A stretch of DNA of 64,000 nt, from NCBI GenBank assembly GCA_905182895.1, contig CAJJDD010000008.1:62001-126000 (forward strand), given 5' to 3'. Both the position numbers and the translations under genes were made by a program. Under the pieces are notes generated by a model that had not been told where the DNA came from, did not search any database, and saw nothing but the letters and a program-made list of their open reading frames with translations. The stretch comes from Flavobacteriales bacterium UBA4466 (GTDB taxonomy: Bacteria; Bacteroidota; Bacteroidia; Flavobacteriales_D; Sanyastnellaceae). This document shows, piece after piece, positions 1 through 8,068 of the stretch. Position 1 is the first letter of the stretch. Every line of letters begins with the position of its first letter.

Positions 1-658
1 AATCTCATCAGCAGACATATAATATGGCTGAAATCCACTATATGTAGAATGAGGGCTCATATCATTTGTACCAGGAATTAACATTACTGCAGTTGGATGA
101 ATAGGTGAGCAAAAGCCTAAATTATAATAACTATCTCTAAAAGCATCTACCATCATACTTCCTGAAACAGAAGCAAAAGCAGCTATTCTGTTATTAAGTC
201 TACACCCTAATTCATAAGAAAAAATACCTCCCTCTGAATAACCACAAGCATAAACTCTGTTTTCATCTACTAAATATTCATTTGCAAGTGTATCAATTAT
301 TGCAGCAATAAAATTAATATCATCATGAGTTGTAGGGGCTTTATGTATCCAGGAAGTTGAAGGATCTTGACCAGGTTCAGCTCCATCATAATCAATTGCA
401 CCTTGCGGATATATTGCAATAAATGCTGCTGTATCTGCTATGGGTCTCATATCATTTATGATAATATGTCCACCTGAGGTTCCGCCCCCACCATGGAAAC
501 TAAATAGTAAAGGATAGTCTGTGCTAGCATCATAACTTGCTGGTATATACACAATATACTCTCTTTCAATACCGTCATAAATCATGGTTTTATTAATTTG
601 CTGTTGAGCAGCACTAATTAATGGAAAGCATGAACTAAGGAGTAAGTAATTTTTTCAT
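1..658 (-). CDS. Secreted PHB-depolymerase-like / feruloyl-esterase-like hydrolase, C-terminus beyond window
   Basis: The minus strand reads an alpha/beta-hydrolase of the polyhydroxybutyrate depolymerase (LpqC) type. A signal peptide ending ISAAQQ leads into the YIVYIPASYD strand, an oxyanion-hole loop FHGGGG, and the nucleophile elbow ACGYSEGG at about residue 140. This is followed by the family-typical SVSGSMM and VMLIPGTND segments. The protein runs off the left edge before the catalytic histidine. The start at 658 needs one A fewer in the A6 run at 650-655 (minus strand AAAAAA); as written, the frame stops after seven codons, so the gene is probably intact with a homopolymer error. It would act on an ester polymer or phenolic ester outside the cell. 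The substrate cannot be told from sequence. Confidence 0.72.
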
Positions 659-754
659 AATTATTGGTTTAATTTAAAATAAAACTAGTAAAATAGAATT
701 TATTCGTTATCGAGTCCCTTTTCTTTAGCCTCTTTAAGATTTCTTAAGAATTAA

Positions 755-1912
755 TTAGCATCCTCCATAGTCATACTTAATATATATCTTTTCCTCATCT
801 TCCGAGATGCTAATCCATATAGAGGCTCCCATTTCGGAAAATGAAATGCTCCATGAATCTTTGCTAATATTTAAATTCCGAAAAGTATGTGAATTTAAAT
901 ATCTCAATAAGTTATTTGATAATACATAAAAATCATCTCTTGAAGCTATAGGTAATTCAATTGTGTTGGTTCGAGTGTATTTTCCATTAAAATCTTCAGT
1001 AATTCTAATATTATTTTCGTAAGTTTTAATTCTTGTCCAGGACATTTCCTCTCTAACAACACCTTCATAATATTCCTCTGAAATCATCATTGTTGTATCT
1101 TGATCTTTGAAAATTATACCTCCTTCTCCTGTAGTTTGGTCTGTTGAGACTTTAAAAAACATTGAAAAGTCAATAGGTTTTTTCTCAGACAATAACCCAA
1201 AATATACATATCCCTTCACTCCTTTATAATTGGCCTTCACATAGTATGATTTTATTGTATGCGTGTTATAACTAATATTTCTGCGGTTAGCTTTAAAGTG
1301 AGTAGAAAAATTAAATGTTAAATCATGTTTTGTTAATGGTCCGTCAGTTACAGTTAATTCATCACCATATTTAATTCTATTTAATACTTTACTATGAACA
1401 TTAGGTTCTTCTCTAAATAATAAGGGGGCAGATGAATTTGAGTAATACCTTGTATTTGTAGATCTTTGCCTACCTTCTTCGGGCATTAGTCGCGTCCGCT
1501 TAGTTACTCTAGGAGATTCATTATTTGTTACTTCAACTTGTACTAATTGATTCTCTTGTATATAAAAAGTATTCACTCTTAACTCACTATTTCCAAAGTC
1601 ATCTGTTGAGAAATGATCTACTATTAAAGAATCTTTAGTATCCAAAATAGATTTATAAGAGCACATACAACATTGGACTCTTACTGGATTTAACTCCTTA
1701 GTACTATAATTATCTTTATCTAAATCTATATAGAATATATACGAACTAGATGTTACTGCCTTGTAAGAATTTCCTTTAGTATCTAAAGACTCGAGAAAGC
1801 TAAGTGTATCTGACCCGTTTGCCCACTTAGAGTTATTAAATTGTTTGATAAAAGTATTTTGTCCTAACAAAAATAATGGTGCACACAGGAATACTAGTAA
1901 GAGTTTTCTCAT
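755..1912 (-). CDS. Secreted hypothetical protein with SH3-like segment
   Basis: A 385-residue protein with a clear signal peptide (residues 1-18, cleaved near LLGQN). Residues about 165-245 resemble a bacterial SH3 (SH3b) repeat: PLLFREEPNVHSKVL, then KYGDELTV, then VKGYVYFGLL. I do not recognise the N-terminal and C-terminal parts. A CMC cysteine cluster lies near residue 82 and the chain ends in a single cysteine (YDYGGC). It is intact and stands alone between the esterase and the UbiA gene, all on the minus strand. A periplasmic or surface protein of unknown role is the safest call. Confidence 0.6.
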   Translation of the reverse strand: MRKLLLVFLCAPLFLLGQNTFIKQFNNSKWANGSDTLSFLESLDTKGNSYKAVTSSSYIFYIDLDKDNYSTKELNPVRVQCCMCSYKSILDTKDSLIVDHFSTDDFGNSELRVNTFYIQENQLVQVEVTNNESPRVTKRTRLMPEEGRQRSTNTRYYSNSSAPLLFREEPNVHSKVLNRIKYGDELTVTDGPLTKHDLTFNFSTHFKANRRNISYNTHTIKSYYVKANYKGVKGYVYFGLLSEKKPIDFSMFFKVSTDQTTGEGGIIFKDQDTTMMISEEYYEGVVREEMSWTRIKTYENNIRITEDFNGKYTRTNTIELPIASRDDFYVLSNNLLRYLNSHTFRNLNISKDSWSISFSEMGASIWISISEDEEKIYIKYDYGGC

Positions 1913-1993
1913 ACGACAAAAATACTCAATAATTTTGGTGACGTTCTTAGCCTAAACGGTTTAAGGGCAAACTGTCTAAATTCTAACGAAGAG

Positions 1994-3016
1994 TTACTTG
2001 AAATATTGATAAAGGAAAGAACCCATCAATTCAGGTATGAATGCACTAAAAATGAGGCCACCGCCTAATGTGACCTTTAGCCAAAAGCTAGCCCTTGTGA
2101 AATGAGCTTTTTTTATGTCGGATTCCCTCAAACTCCATACGGATAATAAAAAAGGAACAGCCACTATAATTCCGAATAAAACACCCCAAATAGCGATGTA
2201 CTCAGTAGTTATATAGTGAGTGATTTTTAGTAATATGAGAAACCATAAACTCATAGAAACTAACAGTACTCTCCTTGTCCTATTCCATCCCCAGAGTATA
2301 GGGAGTGTTTTGTAGCCGAACGCTTTATCTCCTTTTATATCCTCGGCATCTTTTGCTATTTCTCTGAATAAAGAAATGATATAAGCTTGAATGGTATATG
2401 CCAAAACGATTAAGGCAAAGAAGATATAAAAATCGGATATGAGAGATGAGTTTTCATTAATACCTGCAGTGGTAATCAGAGGTTGAGTAATAATACCGTA
2501 AGTAGCCCAAATAGGAACAATACTTACCACTAAAGCCACGAGTACATTACCAAGTAAAAATGTTTTTTTTAAGTAGAAAGAATAAAGCCAAAGCGCACCA
2601 GCTATGAAAACAGGAGTGAAAGCATAAAACCAAATTTGTTCAACCCAGCCTAAATACAATCCTATAAGAACAGCTATTCCGTTCAGGGTATGATGGGCCG
2701 CCATAGCCACACGTCTTTTTAATCCGCGGTCTATAGTTATGCGGTTAGGTTTGTTTATGCGGTCTACCTTGACATCGAAGTAGTCATTGATAATGTTTCC
2801 AGAAGCCGCTAGAAAAACCATGACAAGAGTGAGTAGAAAGAAATGACCTTTAGACATATAGCTTATAGCTAAACCTCCTCCAGACTTAGAAGATAATTCT
2901 AAGGCCAATAAGATGAACGGGTCTTTTACGCAGCATTTCATAGCATACATAGTAACTGCTATGATCAATAGATTAACCGGTCTAGTGGTTTTTAAAAATG
3001 CCAGAATAGGTTTCAT
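1994..3016 (-). CDS. UbiA-family prenyltransferase
   Basis: A polytopic membrane enzyme of 340 residues. The first UbiA Asp-rich motif is present as NDYFDVKVDRINKPNR (about residues 76-91), and the second cytoplasmic Asp-rich loop as REIAKDAEDIKGD (about 218-230). About eight hydrophobic helices surround them. UbiA enzymes move a polyprenyl chain onto an acceptor. In Bacteroidota this shape is usually annotated as geranylgeranylglycerol-phosphate geranylgeranyltransferase-like, but ubiquinone- or menaquinone-type acceptors cannot be excluded. No menaquinone genes flank it. It diverges from the aminotransferase operon across about 70 bases. Confidence 0.85.
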   Translation of the reverse strand: MKPILAFLKTTRPVNLLIIAVTMYAMKCCVKDPFILLALELSSKSGGGLAISYMSKGHFFLLTLVMVFLAASGNIINDYFDVKVDRINKPNRITIDRGLKRRVAMAAHHTLNGIAVLIGLYLGWVEQIWFYAFTPVFIAGALWLYSFYLKKTFLLGNVLVALVVSIVPIWATYGIITQPLITTAGINENSSLISDFYIFFALIVLAYTIQAYIISLFREIAKDAEDIKGDKAFGYKTLPILWGWNRTRRVLLVSMSLWFLILLKITHYITTEYIAIWGVLFGIIVAVPFLLSVWSLRESDIKKAHFTRASFWLKVTLGGGLIFSAFIPELMGSFLYQYFK

Positions 3017-3037
3017 GTGCGTACGTATACTTTTTCA

Positions 3038-3068
3038 TTGGCTAAGATAACTCCAGAAGGTATATTTG
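3038..3068 (+). promoter_or_regulatory. Bacteroidota-type promoter of the aminotransferase-glycosyltransferase operon
   Basis: TTG at 3038-3040 is followed after 20 bases by TATATTTG at 3061-3068, matching the known Bacteroidota -33/-7 consensus (TTG, then TAnnTTTG). The ATG at 3090 lies 21 bases downstream, giving a short leader. This supports the 3090 start over the upstream TTG at 3066, which sits inside the -7 element. Confidence 0.75.
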
Positions 3069-3089
3069 CACTCTTTAATCGTAATCAAT

Positions 3090-4289
3090 ATGCCAAACAT
3101 TTCACAAAAAGGGCGCATCATGCCGGCCTCTCCAATAAGAAAATTAGGCCCTTATGCTGATAAAGCTAAGAGCGAAGGGAAAACTGTATTTCACCTAAAC
3201 ATAGGGCAGCCAGATATAAAAACCCCTGATGTAGCTCGAGAAAAGATTAAAAATCTAAAGATGGATGTGGTAGCTTACTCTGATAGTGCAGGTATTCTCT
3301 CATACAGAAAAGGATTAGTGAATTATTATGCATCTGTAGGAATTGAGATCCATGCTGAAAATGTAATGGTAACTACTGGAGGTTCAGAGGCTCTTACTTT
3401 TAGTATGATGAGTTGTATGGATGCTGGGGATGAAATCATTATCCCAGAACCATTTTATGCCAACTATAATGGGTTTGGAGTATCAGCTGGAGTGAATGTA
3501 GTCCCTGTTACTTCAAGCATAGATGATGGATTCGCACTTCCTCCGATCTCGGCATTCGAAGAAAAAATCACGGATAAAACCAAAGCCATTCTTATCTGTA
3601 ACCCTGGGAATCCGACAGGTTACATGTACTCTAAAGGAGAGCTAGAACAGTTAAGAGTATTGGTCTTAAAGCATGATTTATTTCTAATAGCTGATGAGGT
3701 TTATAGAGAGTTCGCTTATGACGGATTAGAGCATTACTCAGTAATGAGCTTAGACGGTCTAGAGAATAATGCTGTAATGATAGATTCTGTATCCAAGCGT
3801 TACAGTATGTGTGGAGCTAGAATAGGAGCGGTGGTTACTAGAAATAAGGAACTCTATGGCACTATCTTGAAATTTGCGCAAGCTAGACTTTCACCTCCTA
3901 CCTATGGTCAGGTAGCTGGAGAGGCAGCGCTGTCTACCCCTCAGTCATACTTCGATGAGGTAAAAGAAGAATATGTGAACAGGAGAAATACGCTTGTGAA
4001 TGGACTAAACGAAATTCCAGGTGTAAAATGTCCTATGCCTAAAGGAGCTTTTTATTGCATCGCAGAGCTTCCCGTAAAGAATACAGAGCATTTCTGTCAA
4101 TGGATGCTCGAAGAGTTCTCCCATAATAACCAAACCATAATGATGGCTCCTGCTGCTGGTTTTTATAGCACTAAGGATTTAGGGATGAATCAGGTGAGAA
4201 TTGCCTATGTGTTGAATGAAGCTGACCTTACATCAGCATTAGAATGTCTTAAAGTAGGGCTTCGTGAGTATGCTGCTGTACCAGCTTAA
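3090..4289 (+). CDS. Class I/II PLP-dependent aminotransferase (aspartate aminotransferase-like)
   Basis: A fold-type I aminotransferase of 399 residues from the ATG at 3090. Landmarks in order are the HLNIGQPDI substrate loop, TTGGSEAL phosphate binding, CNPGNPTGYMY (cofactor-contacting Asn), DEVYREFAYDG (Asp binding the pyridine nitrogen), SVSKRYSMCGARIG (Schiff-base Lys in SK), and the C-terminal Arg in NQVRIAY. It is probably a cytosolic enzyme of aspartate, alanine or aromatic amino acid metabolism; the exact amino donor is not decided by sequence. It is the first gene of a tight run with three glycosyltransferases (18 bases to the next), so it may share their promoter without sharing their pathway. 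Confidence 0.88.
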   Translation: MPNISQKGRIMPASPIRKLGPYADKAKSEGKTVFHLNIGQPDIKTPDVAREKIKNLKMDVVAYSDSAGILSYRKGLVNYYASVGIEIHAENVMVTTGGSEALTFSMMSCMDAGDEIIIPEPFYANYNGFGVSAGVNVVPVTSSIDDGFALPPISAFEEKITDKTKAILICNPGNPTGYMYSKGELEQLRVLVLKHDLFLIADEVYREFAYDGLEHYSVMSLDGLENNAVMIDSVSKRYSMCGARIGAVVTRNKELYGTILKFAQARLSPPTYGQVAGEAALSTPQSYFDEVKEEYVNRRNTLVNGLNEIPGVKCPMPKGAFYCIAELPVKNTEHFCQWMLEEFSHNNQTIMMAPAAGFYSTKDLGMNQVRIAYVLNEADLTSALECLKVGLREYAAVPA

Positions 4290-4306
4290 AAACAAAAAAA
4301 ACGCCC

Positions 4307-4990
4307 TTGGTTATAGATGTCGTAATTCCCGCTTTTAACGAACAAGATAGTATTCCATTAGTCTTAGCAGATTTAGATAGGAGTCTAGTTCGAAACGTGG
4401 TCGTAGTAAATAACAACTCTACAGATGGAACTGTGAGTGCTGCTTTAAAAGGTGGCGCTATAGTAGTAGACGAACCCCACCAGGGTTACGGAGCTGCCTG
4501 TTTGCGAGGGATTGAGTATGTCAATGAATCTATTCTACCTGCAGATGTCATAGTGTTTATGGATGCAGATTATTCAGATTATGGAGATGAGTTAGAGCAG
4601 TTGATACGCCCTATTGTAAATGGAGAGGTAGATTTCACTATTGGTTCTAGAGCCTTAGGGCAGAGAGAAAAGGGAGCTATGATGCCACAGCAGCTCTTCG
4701 GAAATTGGCTAGCTACTGGACTACTGAAGCTGTTCTACGGAGTTCGTTTTTCGGACCTTGGGCCATTCAGGGCCATTCGGTTAAGTACGTTGAATGCCTT
4801 GAAAATGAAGGATAAGGACTTCGGGTGGACAGTGGAGATGCAAATAAAAATAGCGAAACAAAAAGTACCATTCATAGAGTTTCCTGCGCGTTACAGAAAA
4901 AGAGTAGGAGTATCTAAAATCACAGGCACGCTTAAAGGAACTATTTTAGCGGGCTATAAAATTATTTACACCTTAATCAAGTATCGATAA
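4307..4990 (+). CDS. Family 2 glycosyltransferase, polyprenyl-phosphate mannosyl/glucosyltransferase-like
   Basis: A compact GT-A enzyme of 227 residues with the family start VVIPAFNEQDSIP, a nucleotide-binding NNNSTDGT, and the metal-binding acidic motif MDADYSD at about residue 86. It has no C-terminal membrane segments, as in single-domain DPM1-type enzymes that charge a lipid phosphate with one sugar. The frame opens at TTG (4307); no in-frame ATG lies between it and the preceding gene, so TTG is probably used, unless a base is missing in the A8 run just upstream. It ends two bases before the next gene. Confidence 0.82.
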   Translation: MVIDVVIPAFNEQDSIPLVLADLDRSLVRNVVVVNNNSTDGTVSAALKGGAIVVDEPHQGYGAACLRGIEYVNESILPADVIVFMDADYSDYGDELEQLIRPIVNGEVDFTIGSRALGQREKGAMMPQQLFGNWLATGLLKLFYGVRFSDLGPFRAIRLSTLNALKMKDKDFGWTVEMQIKIAKQKVPFIEFPARYRKRVGVSKITGTLKGTILAGYKIIYTLIKYR

Positions 4991-4991
4991 T

Positions 4992-6467
4992 ATGGAGATC
5001 ATCCTCATCATATTATATGCCTTTTTCCTACTGTTCATCTTTGCATATAGTATTATGCAGTTGAGCTTAGCATTAGCATATTCCAAACAGAAAAAAGCTA
5101 TCAAGAAGACTAGCTGCAGCATGGAAGGTAAGGAATGGCCTAGAGTCACTATTCAGCTTCCGGTGTATAATGAACTTTACGTAGTAGAGCGATTGCTGGC
5201 ATCTATAGCTAAGATCGACTACGATAAATCGAAGTTGGATATCCAGCTTTTAGATGATTCTACAGACGAATCATTTGAAGTAGCTGCCGTAAAAGTAAAA
5301 GAACTTCAGGCATTAGGATTTGATATTTCGCATATACAAAGGCCTGAAAGAAAAGGGTATAAAGCAGGGGCTTTGGCCTACGGAATGCAGAGGATTAAAG
5401 GCGAGTTTATAGCCATTTTTGATGCCGATTTTATTCCGGATCCTTTATTCCTTAGAAAAACCATTCCTCACTTTTATGCTTCAGATGAGATAGGAGTAGT
5501 GCAGACTAGATGGCAACATCTAAATAAGAATTATAGCTTTCTAACTAAACTACAGGCATTCGCATTAGATGCGCATTTTACGGTAGAGCAAGTAGGAAGA
5601 AACTCACTAGGACATTTCATAAACTTTAATGGAACAGCTGGTGTATGGAGAAAAACCTGCATAGAAGATGCAGGAGGATGGCAGAGTGATACTATTACAG
5701 AAGATTTAGACTTGAGTTATAGAGCTCAAATGAAAGGTTGGAAATTCACTTATTTAGAAGATGTACTTTCTCCGGCAGAACTTCCGGCAGAGATGAATTC
5801 TCTTAAAAATCAGCAGTTCCGTTGGACCAAAGGAGCTGCAGAATGCGCAGTAAAAAACCTCCCTAAAGTAATGAGAACAAAACAGCTCGGGTGGAAGACT
5901 AAAGTCCATGCTGCGTTTCATCTGCTGAATAGTTTTGTGTTTATCTGCATCTTTTGTACCTCCATATTAAGTGTGCCTGTTCTTTTGATTAAGCATAATT
6001 TTGAAGGATATGATTCGATCTTCAAACTAGCGAGTGTCTTTGTTTCTAGTTTTCTTGTTCTAAGCTATTTCTACTGGTTAAGCATGAGCCATTCGGAAAA
6101 AGGTGGGATAAAAAGCTTATTGAAGTTCATCGTAAGATTTCCTCTTTTCTTGTCAGTAAGTATGGGGCTTTCTCTTCATAACAGCATAGCAGTAATCGAA
6201 GGGTATGTCGGAAGGAAAACACCATTTGTAAGAACACCTAAATTTGCTCTAGAAGAAAAGTCGGGAACTTGGGCTAATAAGAAGTACAGAGCTTTTAAGG
6301 TGAATCCGCTCACCATTGTAGAAGTATTTATAACACTTTACTTTTTAGCAGCTATAGGATATGCTATTTATCTGGGAGATTACGGACTACTTCCTTTTCA
6401 TGTGATGCTCACAGTAGGTTTCGGTGTCGTAAGTTTCTACTCGGTAAAGCATACCCAAATGTCATAA
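4992..6467 (+). CDS. Processive family 2 glycosyltransferase, cellulose-synthase-like membrane protein
   Basis: 491 residues with one N-terminal membrane helix, a GT2 domain, and about four C-terminal helices. The complete processive set D, D, D, QxxRW is visible: LLDDSTDES, IFDADFIPDP, TEDLDLSYR, and QQFRWTKGAAE. Such enzymes extend a beta-linked chain and pass it through the membrane; some members make glucosylceramide-like lipids instead. No BcsB or PilZ partner is present, so classical cellulose export is unlikely. The DPM1-like gene upstream and the membrane transferase downstream suggest a short glycan or glycolipid pathway. Confidence 0.85.
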   Translation: MEIILIILYAFFLLFIFAYSIMQLSLALAYSKQKKAIKKTSCSMEGKEWPRVTIQLPVYNELYVVERLLASIAKIDYDKSKLDIQLLDDSTDESFEVAAVKVKELQALGFDISHIQRPERKGYKAGALAYGMQRIKGEFIAIFDADFIPDPLFLRKTIPHFYASDEIGVVQTRWQHLNKNYSFLTKLQAFALDAHFTVEQVGRNSLGHFINFNGTAGVWRKTCIEDAGGWQSDTITEDLDLSYRAQMKGWKFTYLEDVLSPAELPAEMNSLKNQQFRWTKGAAECAVKNLPKVMRTKQLGWKTKVHAAFHLLNSFVFICIFCTSILSVPVLLIKHNFEGYDSIFKLASVFVSSFLVLSYFYWLSMSHSEKGGIKSLLKFIVRFPLFLSVSMGLSLHNSIAVIEGYVGRKTPFVRTPKFALEEKSGTWANKKYRAFKVNPLTIVEVFITLYFLAAIGYAIYLGDYGLLPFHVMLTVGFGVVSFYSVKHTQMS

Positions 6468-6482
6468 ATCTGCATTGGAAGC

Positions 6483-7796
6483 ATGAGTTCATTTTGGCGT
6501 GTGGGCATTGTGTTTCTAACCTTTGCAGCGCACATTTTAGTATTTCTAACAGCCAGAGAAGATTTTTATATGCTTCTCGGATTCTTTACAGGAGCATTCT
6601 GGCTTTATCTATTAATCATAGATGAGTATGACATAACAGATGTCTTTTATATGGCTATTGCATTAAGAGTGTTTTGGCTTTTTTCTACGCCTACTTTATC
6701 CGATGATTATCATCGTTTTCTCTGGGATGGAGAGGTCACGCTGAGCGGTAAGAATGTATATGGGCATACGCCTTCAGACCTAATCGTTTTGAGTGAATTC
6801 GATACCTCATTAAATGGAGATTTGTATAAGCAGATGAATTCTCCAGATTATTTCTCGGTTTATCCACCAGTTAATCAGCTGTACTTTATAGCTTCAGGTT
6901 TATTCACAGATTCTGTTTATGGAAGACTATTAACTCTTAAAATCCTCTTTTTTCTTACTGAATTTATAGGGTTATTTACATTGTTTCGGCTAGCTCTCAG
7001 TAAGGGCGTTGCAATAGGTAAATTCTCACTCTGGGCATTAAATCCATTAGTAATAATAGAAGGAATGGGAAACCTTCATTTCGAAGTGGTTATGCTGACC
7101 TATGTAATATTGGCAGTTGTCTATTTTAAAAAGAGTTGGCTGCTGTCGGCCATCTTTTTCGGAATAGCTATTAGTACGAAGCTGCTTCCGTTGATGTTTT
7201 TGCCGCTACTTATTCCATATCTCGGATGGGGCAGAAGTATCAAATATGGAGTTATCGCTGGGCTAACATTTTTGATTACATTCCTTCCTTTTTTAAGTTT
7301 AGAAGTCCTCCTAAACATCTGGAGCAGCATCGATTTATATTTTCAAAGCTTCGAGTTCAATGCCAGTATATTTTACATCGTAAAATTGATAGGAGAATTA
7401 ACCGTAGGCTGGGATATAGTGGAAACAGCTGGGCCCATTATGGCAGGAATTACAGTGTTGGTGATCGCTTCGCTCAGTTTTTTCCCGCAGAAGACTTGGA
7501 AGTTAAGTCTGCCAGCAGCAGCATTAATTGTGAGTACGGTGTATCTGTTAATGAGTACCACGGTTCACCCATGGTATGCGCTTATTCCTTTCGGTATATC
7601 GTTATTTTCTAAGCACAAGTTCCCCTTCTGGTGGACAGGATTAATATTCCTCTCGTATTCCTTCTACATTAATGGAACTATAGAAGAAAAACCGTTATTT
7701 TTATTCATTCAGTATGGGGTATTATTCTTATTAATAGGGAGAGAGATGGTTAAAAAGAGCAGGATGAAAAAGGGAATGGGTGTGCAGGTTGAATGA
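6483..7796 (+). CDS. Polytopic membrane glycosyltransferase (GT87/DUF2029 or MptB-like)
   Basis: 437 residues, almost entirely hydrophobic helices, with the short catalytic-type loop SDDYHRFLWDGEVTLSG after the second or third helix and a conserved YPPVNQ further on. This layout (GT-C fold, acidic first loop) is that of polyprenol-phosphate-sugar dependent transferases such as MptB or GT87 proteins. It would be the natural user of the lipid-phosphate sugar made by the DPM1-like gene at 4307. It starts 15 bases after the cellulose-synthase-like gene and closes the operon. The exact sugar is unknown. Confidence 0.75.
   Translation: MSSFWRVGIVFLTFAAHILVFLTAREDFYMLLGFFTGAFWLYLLIIDEYDITDVFYMAIALRVFWLFSTPTLSDDYHRFLWDGEVTLSGKNVYGHTPSDLIVLSEFDTSLNGDLYKQMNSPDYFSVYPPVNQLYFIASGLFTDSVYGRLLTLKILFFLTEFIGLFTLFRLALSKGVAIGKFSLWALNPLVIIEGMGNLHFEVVMLTYVILAVVYFKKSWLLSAIFFGIAISTKLLPLMFLPLLIPYLGWGRSIKYGVIAGLTFLITFLPFLSLEVLLNIWSSIDLYFQSFEFNASIFYIVKLIGELTVGWDIVETAGPIMAGITVLVIASLSFFPQKTWKLSLPAAALIVSTVYLLMSTTVHPWYALIPFGISLFSKHKFPFWWTGLIFLSYSFYINGTIEEKPLFLFIQYGVLFLLIGREMVKKSRMKKGMGVQVE
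7006..7014 (+). repeat. GCGTTGCAA word, copy 1
   Basis: Inside the membrane glycosyltransferase gene, read as GGC GTT GCA (frame different from most other copies). Confidence 0.8.
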
Positions 7797-8026
7797 GCTT
7801 TTTATGATGTATGAGTAATTAAACGATAAGTTTTTTTACTTCAAGTGACCTTGAAGAAGCGTAAATGGGTGTCGTGAAAAGTCTAGCAGATTCAGTCGGA
7901 CTATCTCTTGATCTTAGAGTAATTATTAGAAGAATAAAGAATAAAACGAATCTTAAAACACCCATAATCATCCAGAATGAAGAGGTTTGATGCCGATTCA
8001 ATTGAAGAAATTCACGTGTTCAATTC

Positions 8027-8060
8027 TTGACTTTCAATTGCGTTATAGAAGCTATCTTTG
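8027..8060 (+). promoter_or_regulatory. uvrB promoter, nearly leaderless
   Basis: TTG (8027-8029), 23 bases, then TATCTTTG (8053-8060). The ATG at 8069 begins only eight bases after the -7 element, so transcription would start within a few bases of the start codon. No LexA-like box is apparent. Confidence 0.6.
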
Positions 8061-8068
8061 CTAAGCCA

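Noticed and set aside
1917-1924. A minus-strand TATTTTTG before the gene at 755-1912
   Set aside because: It matches the -7 consensus but lies only four bases before the ATG, with no partner TTG at the right distance.
7226-7612. A 128-residue plus-strand frame and smaller minus-strand frames inside the membrane glycosyltransferase
   Set aside because: Out-of-frame shadows of an intact, conserved-type gene; no sequence features of their own.
7819-8001. A 60-residue minus-strand frame with one hydrophobic stretch
   Set aside because: It starts at TTG, has no promoter or recognisable sequence, and lies just upstream of the uvrB promoter. Too weak to annotate as a gene.
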